This document shows positions 58,401 to 64,000 of a stretch of 64,000 bases of DNA, one piece after another. The stretch's first letter is position 1; each line of letters opens with the position of its first letter. The translations under genes and the position numbers were made by a program. The notes under the pieces are model-generated. The model searched no databases. It worked only from the letters and a program-made list of their open reading frames with translations, and was not told the DNA's origin. The stretch spans positions 3,914,501 to 3,978,500 of the forward strand of contig OU015568.1 of NCBI GenBank assembly GCA_907165135.1, given 5' to 3'. Origin of the DNA: Oikopleura dioica. Lineage: Eukaryota > Chordata > Appendicularia > Copelata > Oikopleuridae.

Positions 58401-59608
58401 GGCGGTTTCCAAGCGTGTCCAAAAAGCTTGTTTTGAACCCTGACTCAGGTTGTCTAGCCCGTCTATTTTTTCAAGAAATATTTGTGGATAAAAGACGCGT
58501 CATTTAATTTTATTCAAAAACGTAAATAAAAAACCGCTCAGTAATTTTATAGCAATTCCAAATCAACATTTTTAAGAATTAGAAGTCGAAAAGACGCCCA
58601 GGATTAGCGTGTTAGAAGCGCTCCGGAATTCGAGGACAAATAATTCTGATCGATCGAGGAATCTTATAAGCATTTGCCACTTAGTTCTTATCGAAAGGAG
58701 TTATCGTGAGGAGAAATTGCTTTGAATGTTATCTTTCTTTTTGTCTTTGAAGATAAAGGTAATGGACCATTACAAATGGTACCTTTAAAAATTTCTTTTT
58801 AGAAAGAAATAGATCCTGACCGGACATAAATGTAAGATCAAATCGAAGATAAATGTGGTCAAAATTTGTTTCGAAGAAAAAGATTGAAAAATTGAAAGAT
58901 TTGCTTGTTGATTATCGTCGAATTGGTCAATTATCATCATCGGAAACTCATTTTCGTCGGTTTCAAACTGAATCTTTAATACTGTTTACATTGGTAGTTT
59001 ATGCCCTAAGGTTTGGGCCGTTAGGGTTAGGTTTAGGTAAGACGTTTGAAATTCCAGCCTAACCCTAACCCTAACCGTAAGCCAAAACTGCCAGTCAGGC
59101 AAATTTCTGGCGCTAGAATCAATGAGACACTTGTTCGACCTTGAGCTGACTACGTTCTAGTAGAAACAGAACATCGAAAAACAGTGATAGAGATTTGACC
59201 CTCAACATCATCTGTGGCGAGTTGTTCTCTTTGAAACCCTTGTTTCGACTGGCCGACATTAAAAAATAGTTTTCTCTGCGGTTCCATAGCTAGAAGAAAA
59301 AACGTGAGGGGCGAACCGATTTGCCCCCATTAGAGCATTCTTCGTGACAAAGATGTGGACAGATGGACGATAACAGATAAAAATTCTAAATATTTTTCCT
59401 GTAAAAGAGGTTCGTTAGTTACGGACTTCGAGAATGATAGAGTCCTGTTAGGGTAGGAATAGGATAAATCCGTTGATAAAATCACGTCTCGTACTCTTAT
59501 CTATCTCGAAAAAACTTACAGTAAGATATGTCAGGGAAGGATTACCTGTTGAAGAAAGCAAGAAAAAGCAAAATCAGCCGGTATGTAACCGATTAATGAA
59601 CCAAAGCT
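58401..59608. other. Intergenic, no gene seen
   Basis: AT-rich, with telomeric-type motifs at 59020-59075 and no supported reading frame. Confidence 0.4.
59020..59075. repeat. Short inverted telomeric-type repeats
   Basis: GTTAGGGTTAGG at about 59023 and CCTAACCCTAACCCTAACC at about 59057 face each other across about 20 bp. Confidence 0.7.
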
Positions 59609-59679
59609 TGCAACGTCCGGGAATCGAACCCGGGCCTCCCGCGTGGCAGGCGAGAATTCTACCACTGAACCAACGTTGC
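59609..59679 (-). tRNA. tRNA-Gly (GCC), minus-strand copy
   Basis: On the minus strand: GCAACGTTGGTTCAGTGGTA at the 5' end, anticodon loop with GCC (CTGCCAC), T-arm GGCCCGGGTTCGATTCCCGG, acceptor GCAACGT/ACGTTGC fully paired. Identical in sequence to the plus-strand copy. No obvious T-run close downstream. Confidence 0.92.
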
Positions 59680-59796
59680 TTGATCTTCGGGCTTTATTTA
59701 GGTTGATAGATTTCGCACTTGGGTCTGACAGTACTTGGAGGTGTCGGGAACCCACGAGGGAAAAATAAATCAACCTAATTTGGGCACAGCCCTCAG

Positions 59797-59867
59797 GCAA
59801 CGTTGGTTCAGTGGTAGAATTCTCGCCTGCCACGCGGGAGGCCCGGGTTCGATTCCCGGACGTTGCA
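59797..59867 (+). tRNA. tRNA-Gly (GCC), plus-strand copy
   Basis: Same 71-nt tRNA in the opposite orientation, 117 bp from the other copy. A T7 run four bases downstream is a good Pol III terminator. Flanks of the two copies are partly inverted too. Confidence 0.95.
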
Positions 59868-60713
59868 TGCTTTTTTTCCTCAAGTAACAGAGGAAGACCC
59901 AGTTTCAGCTTCCTCTCTTCGCACGACCTTATTCTTCAGATCGGAGAAATTGAAATTGAAGTGAGCTCTTGAATTTCACCAAATACAAGCATCTCTCCTC
60001 CAATTTCTCATCCCCTAATCACGCTTAAATTGCTCAATCTCGCAGCAAAAATTACTCAACGCGGTCCTATCGCGGCGGTAGAACTCAACTCCACCTAGCG
60101 AGATCGCGAGCGCGCTGCGCGAATTTCGCGAATAAAAGCGCGGCCAAATCAACTGGATCTTCACTCAAACACCTTTTTGAAACACTTTTCGATTCAAGAA
60201 AAGAAGTTGAATTGAAGACGACGATATAGTTGTCTCAATTAAGTCCGTTTGCTAAAGAGAACCCATTTTACAGGTAAATATGGAATTTGCGTCAATGAGT
60301 GTTTATTACTTTACTTGTTCCAAGCTGAACACCTAATATCGTCAGGTGGATAATTATAAGGCCTTTGAAGTATATCTTCAAAGGTCATAAAACATAGGTT
60401 TATATGAAAATACAAGTAGATATAGATTCGAATATAAACGCTACAAAATTCAAAAGAAAATAAACATTTTTCAAAGAAGTTGACGTAATATCGTTTTTAC
60501 ATTATTCAAACGAGTTAGAAAAGAATAAAGTAGGAGAACTTCTACAGGGAACAAGTCCAAAGGAAATAATGAATTTTCAAAGTTCTTCTACTTTATTCTT
60601 TTCTAACCAAGCTGTATGATGGAAGCCATTGCTTCAAAAGCAAAGAAATGATATTTCTTACGTAAAATTTCATTTGTTGTCTTTTAGATCAAAAGAAAAT
60701 CACCAAAATCAAG
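59868..60713. other. Intergenic with two dyads, upstream of the sPLA2-like gene
   Basis: Contains a GC-rich stretch with GCGAGCGCGCTGCGCGAA at about 60107-60135, a short palindrome near 60363-60385 and the long hairpin at 60514-60607. No gene seen. Confidence 0.5.
60514..60607. repeat. Long near-perfect hairpin
   Basis: Arms of 28 nt (60514-60541 and 60580-60607; GTTAGAAAAGAATAAAGTAG and its complement) with a 38-nt loop. Could be a tiny foldback element or a small-RNA precursor. Confidence 0.6.
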
Positions 60714-61497
60714 ATGAAACTTTCCATCCTCGCCCTTTCCGCCTCGGCTTCTTCCGTCGGCCGCGTTCGTCGCCAAATCGACCAGGGCCCACGACGATAC
60801 AGTCAGCTCATGGACCAGATGACGGCATACAATGAGAACTTTGACGAGCGGGACTACTGGACTTACGGATGCCACTGTTTCTTCCTTGGTGATCGACCAA
60901 TGACTCAAATGGGCAAGGGCGCACCTGTCGATGCCCTTGACTCTGGTAAGTGACCTGGGGTGGGAAAGCCTGTGTAGAAGCCTGACTCAGGGCTCTGAGA
61001 GCCAAATCTAACTATAATTTTCCAGTCTGCAAGCAGTACAAAGAGTGCCTCAAGTGCGCTCGAGAAGAGTTCGGAGAAATGTGCATTGGTGAATTCGTTT
61101 CATACGGTCTCAAGTTGAAGAACGGACCAACATGCACCGACTCTGCCGGTACTTGCGGACGATCTCTTTGCGAATGCGACAAGCGATTTGCTCAACAACA
61201 CGTCGAGGCGGTAAGATCAAATCGCCCCTTGACCTCTTTTGCAAAGAAATATTGTAGACGCCGGTATTCAACCAGAACTACCACCAGTTCTGGACCAAGA
61301 CTGGATTCGATGTTGACGAAAACTGCGTTCCAAGCGGCAATGGTCCCAGCGAACCCCAGTGCTGTGGAAAATCTGATTCATTCTCCGTAGGACACCCTTA
61401 AATCTCAATGGCTCTATCGTTGACGATTAAGGTGATCTACAACTCCTTGAACAAGCAATGCTGCGATGGAAGTGTCAAGACAATCGGATCTTGCTAA
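60714..61497 (+). CDS. Secreted PLA2-like protein without the catalytic His-Asp
   Basis: Exons 60714-60945, 61026-61210, 61258-61386 and 61432-61497 give 203 residues. A signal-like start MKLSILALSASASS is followed by a basic stretch. The phospholipase A2 calcium-loop region is recognisable (YGCHCFFLGD and GKGAPVDALD). The catalytic helix CC..HD.CY of sPLA2 reads VCKQYKECLKC: the His is Tyr and the Asp is Lys. Further Cys-rich parts follow (GTCGRSLCECDKRF; PQCCG; KQCCDGSVKTIGSC). Hydrolysis by the classical mechanism is therefore not expected; a binding or structural secreted role is more likely. The C-terminal CCG/CCDG module is common in other invertebrate secreted proteins. Complete and intact. 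Confidence 0.75.
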
Positions 61498-62889
61498 AAA
61501 GCATCAAAATTTCAATTTTCGACTAATCGAAAATTCGAAAATTAAAAATATTTTTGCGTGAAAAACGCTCGACTTAGGGACTAATCTTTTGATTTTCAGG
61601 CTTTTTGAATATTCGAAAAAAAACATAAAATCGAAAAAGTTAAATCCCGTTAAACAGTTTAAAAATTGTACAAATCTTGTAATATAGACTTTTTCTTCGA
61701 TTTAGGAAATTTGATTCGCAAAATTTTTTAACCAAAGGAACCGGAAAACAGGACCGGTGATGAATTGATGCATGTTCACCACTGGAGGCGCCAAAAACCT
61801 GAGTACGATAATTTCTTCCTTTGAAGATTTTGATGGAAAATTCGAATTTCCGAAGACGAAAACAGCACAAATCAAACTTTTACTGTTCTTTTATCTCTTT
61901 GCCAAATAAATATATTCATTAACAACATTTTATATTATTGATACAAAAACGGTTTTGAAGGAGGAATAAATGCATTTTGCCTGATTTTTCGTTGTGCTGC
62001 GAGGTTATTTGGCAAGCCCATTGGATTGTGCTTCGATCCGATTGACTTTTTCGAGCACTAGAATTTCTCTTACCATCAGAAAACTCCCCAGAAACAGGGG
62101 ATCGTGTCTCGAATCGACAAAAAATCTCGACAAATTTTGCGTGGGCAGCTACTCAGCTGCTAATTGGCCGGTTTTCCGAATCCAGGCATCTGATTGGTAG
62201 AAAAATTTTTCGAGTTTTTGTCGGTTTGAGACGCCTCAGAACCAAGGGCGTTACCTTTGGAGGGAGGGGCTCCTCAAACCAAAATTTGTAACCGTTTTGG
62301 GCCCTCCTATATGCGGCTCCTTTGAAAAGTGGCTTCTTTTTAGCCGGCTGTTTTGTTTGATTGACACTTTGATGAATTTTTGAAGACCCAGTAAAGCGTG
62401 ATCTAAGAAATTAATTTACAACTTTCATTTGAATATTCATTTTTACCAATTTGTGAAAGTGAAGTCATTCTTGTCAGTTTTGAATTTTTCTCTCCTCTTT
62501 TGAAACGATCTTCTAAGACTCAGGATGCTTGTCAAAAAATGTTCAAGTTCTTGTGACAATGAGCAAAATCCCCAACCCGGCCTGCTGCGTTTCCCCTTTT
62601 GTTGCATAAATGTTCTTTTCTTGCATCAATAGCGATCTTGAGTATCTTTTTCGTATCCTCAACATTTTAAAATTAAAAAAATCCTCGTTTTTGAAATGAT
62701 TAATCTTTTGAAATAAAAAATATTTAATTTTTTTCTAATTTTTTTCTTAATTTTTTTATCATTTTTTTTATTATTTTCTTTTTAAAAATTAGTTTTCAAA
62801 ATTATAAAAATTCGAATAATATTTATTTCATTTCAAATAATAAATATAATAAGCACAGTGGGATATAAAAGAATAAGCAGTTTTGAGCG
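61498..62889. other. Intergenic with a repeat-family copy, no gene seen
   Basis: Very AT-rich at both ends. It contains a CGACAAATTTT-type repeat at 62110-62224. Reading frames at 61640-61870 and 61994-62200 have no support. Confidence 0.5.
62110..62224. repeat. Dispersed inverted-end repeat, copy A
   Basis: Begins CGACAAAAAATCTCGACAAA and ends with its approximate inverse TTTTCGAGTTTTTGTCG. The core TTTTGCGTGGGC..CT is shared with the copy at 63560-63680. Confidence 0.6.
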
Positions 62890-62892
62890 TCA

Positions 62893-63228
62893 ATTTCGCC
62901 GAACTCGATCTTCTATTTGAGCATGTTCCGGCGATTCATAGCATTTTTGAAGACGGCATTCAAGTTTTACTTCTGACTCGACTGTCGGTGGGGGACTTAG
63001 AATTCCATTCTTTGCCATGATGTTTTGGACAAAAATGAATATCGAGAAGGCAAGAAGAAAGATGGAAAAAATGCACAGGATATTTATGAATAATTTTCCA
63101 GAGCTCTTTTTCTTTGTTTTTGGCGTGGTTGTGATCAATTCTTCCTTGAAAAATTGATTCTTTGGGAAATATTTTTGACAATGCTTGATTATTTTCATCC
63201 TAATTCTTTTCTTCGAGCTAGATTTCAA
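62893..63228 (-). CDS. Possible single-pass membrane protein
   Basis: One uninterrupted frame of 112 residues. A Lys-rich N terminus (KSSSKKRIRMKIIKH) is followed by a membrane helix at about 48-68 (LFINILCIFSIFLLAFSIFIF). The outer part has Cys (LECRLQKCYESPEHAQ). The positive-inside layout fits a type II protein. No homologue recognised; AT-rich surroundings make chance frames likely, so confidence is low. Confidence 0.35.
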
Positions 63229-64000
63229 TTATGAATATATTATGATAGAACTTGTGTATTATAGGCGAGCTCTCGGATGCCATCAGAACACAAAGGATAA
63301 GGCTGAAGGGCGAGGGCTACTGTTTTATAAGATACAAATTACTGACATTTGCCTATTAATAAAATTACATTTGAGTCTTTTTGGAATATTAATAAAAAGA
63401 TCCCACCTTCACTTTTTCTCTTTTTTCGAACATGCAATTCTCTTTCACTTAGAAAAAAATTGTATGGCCCATACAGTACGATCGTACTACGATCGGTTGT
63501 TTGCTTGAAGCATCACTAAATTCACTAAATTGACGATTCATCATTTCCTTCGGAAGGAATCAAAAAAAAAATTCTCGACAAATTTTGCGTGGGCGGCTTC
63601 TCGGCTCATGATTGACCGGTAAGCCAAATCCAGGTTTCTGATTGGTTTAAAATTTCCAGTCAAAATTTGTCTGGGATATCTCCGGCATCTCCCCTCCTAC
63701 CCAGGGTAAGGCTGCCTTAAGAAAATTTTGAATAAAATAAGGCGGTCTTTTAATTGAAAAAAATAAATTTGTTTATTAATTATTCATTTTGAGTTTAGGT
63801 AATCATTCTAAATTTACCCTATTCGATGAATTGCTTAATTATCTTCATTGCTTAATTGAAAAATTATCAGACTCCAAATACCTATCTAGCGCTATATCAG
63901 TATACATCTGAATTTATCACAATAAATCTATTTTTAATAAACTCCTTTCTGTCTGGTCAGAAAATACAAACAAAATAAGAAAGCTAGTTTATTTCAAGAA
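63229..64000. other. Window end, no gene seen
   Basis: AT-rich; contains the repeat copy at 63560-63680. Confidence 0.4.
63560..63680. repeat. Dispersed inverted-end repeat, copy B
   Basis: Shares CTCGACAAATTTTGCGTGGG and the following about 80 bp (a CCAATCA-type box, ATCCAGG, TCTGATTGG) with copy A at 62110-62224, diverged. Confidence 0.6.

Noticed and set aside
58853-59062. 69-residue frame ending in telomeric-type sequence
   Set aside because: Part of the frame is telomeric repeat; no other support.

Overview
The window is chordate nuclear DNA, most probably from an appendicularian tunicate (Oikopleura-type larvacean). The evidence is compact multi-exon genes with many 40-60 bp introns, dense packing on both strands, a GH9 cellulase with a CBM2 module (a tunicate hallmark), vertebrate-like orthologues (HIP1R, VARS1, eIF4E, MAT2B, a delphilin-like protein), TTAGGG-type telomeric repeats, and several introns that only make sense as GA-AG, GC-AG or GG-AG, a known larvacean trait. 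The species assignment is inference.

Layout. 1-3.05 kb: 3' part of a type-B carboxylesterase apparently spliced to a secreted multi-repeat, Thr-rich tail, with a small antisense Gla-like gene nested in an intron. 3.5-4.3 kb: eIF4E with a changed cap-binding residue. 4.7-8.5 kb: small secreted proteins and two tandem paralogous membrane proteins. 8.9-11.2 kb: delphilin-like PDZ/HN/FH2 gene; 11.4-12.2 kb: single-pass membrane protein. 12.7-17.2 kb: cytosolic valyl-tRNA synthetase. 17.7-27.3 kb: HIP1R, split inside its I/LWEQ domain by a complete 6.5 kb Ty3/gypsy element with identical LTRs and a GCAT target duplication. 27.5-30.5 kb: cellulase. 32.5-43.1 kb: a membrane protein, then a tandem segmental duplication (about 34.93-38.1 and 38.2-42.05 kb) carrying a new membrane protein, a Tctex-type dynein light chain, a type I membrane protein and the 5' exons of an acidic protein. 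Both copies end in telomeric repeats. 43.3-48.6 kb: acyl-CoA dehydrogenase, coiled-coil protein, collagen-like protein. 49.2-64 kb: MITE-rich, gene-poor sequence with a candidate amidated-peptide precursor, a MAT2B-like gene, an ACT-domain gene of a mainly bacterial family, an inverted tRNA-Gly pair and an sPLA2-like gene without the catalytic His-Asp.

The genes do not form one pathway; this is an ordinary mosaic of housekeeping, secreted and lineage-specific genes. Several genes show one-base deficits in homopolymers that break otherwise good frames. The consistent direction suggests residual assembly error rather than true pseudogenes. All exon models were read by eye from frame, splice sites and family resemblance; no search was run.
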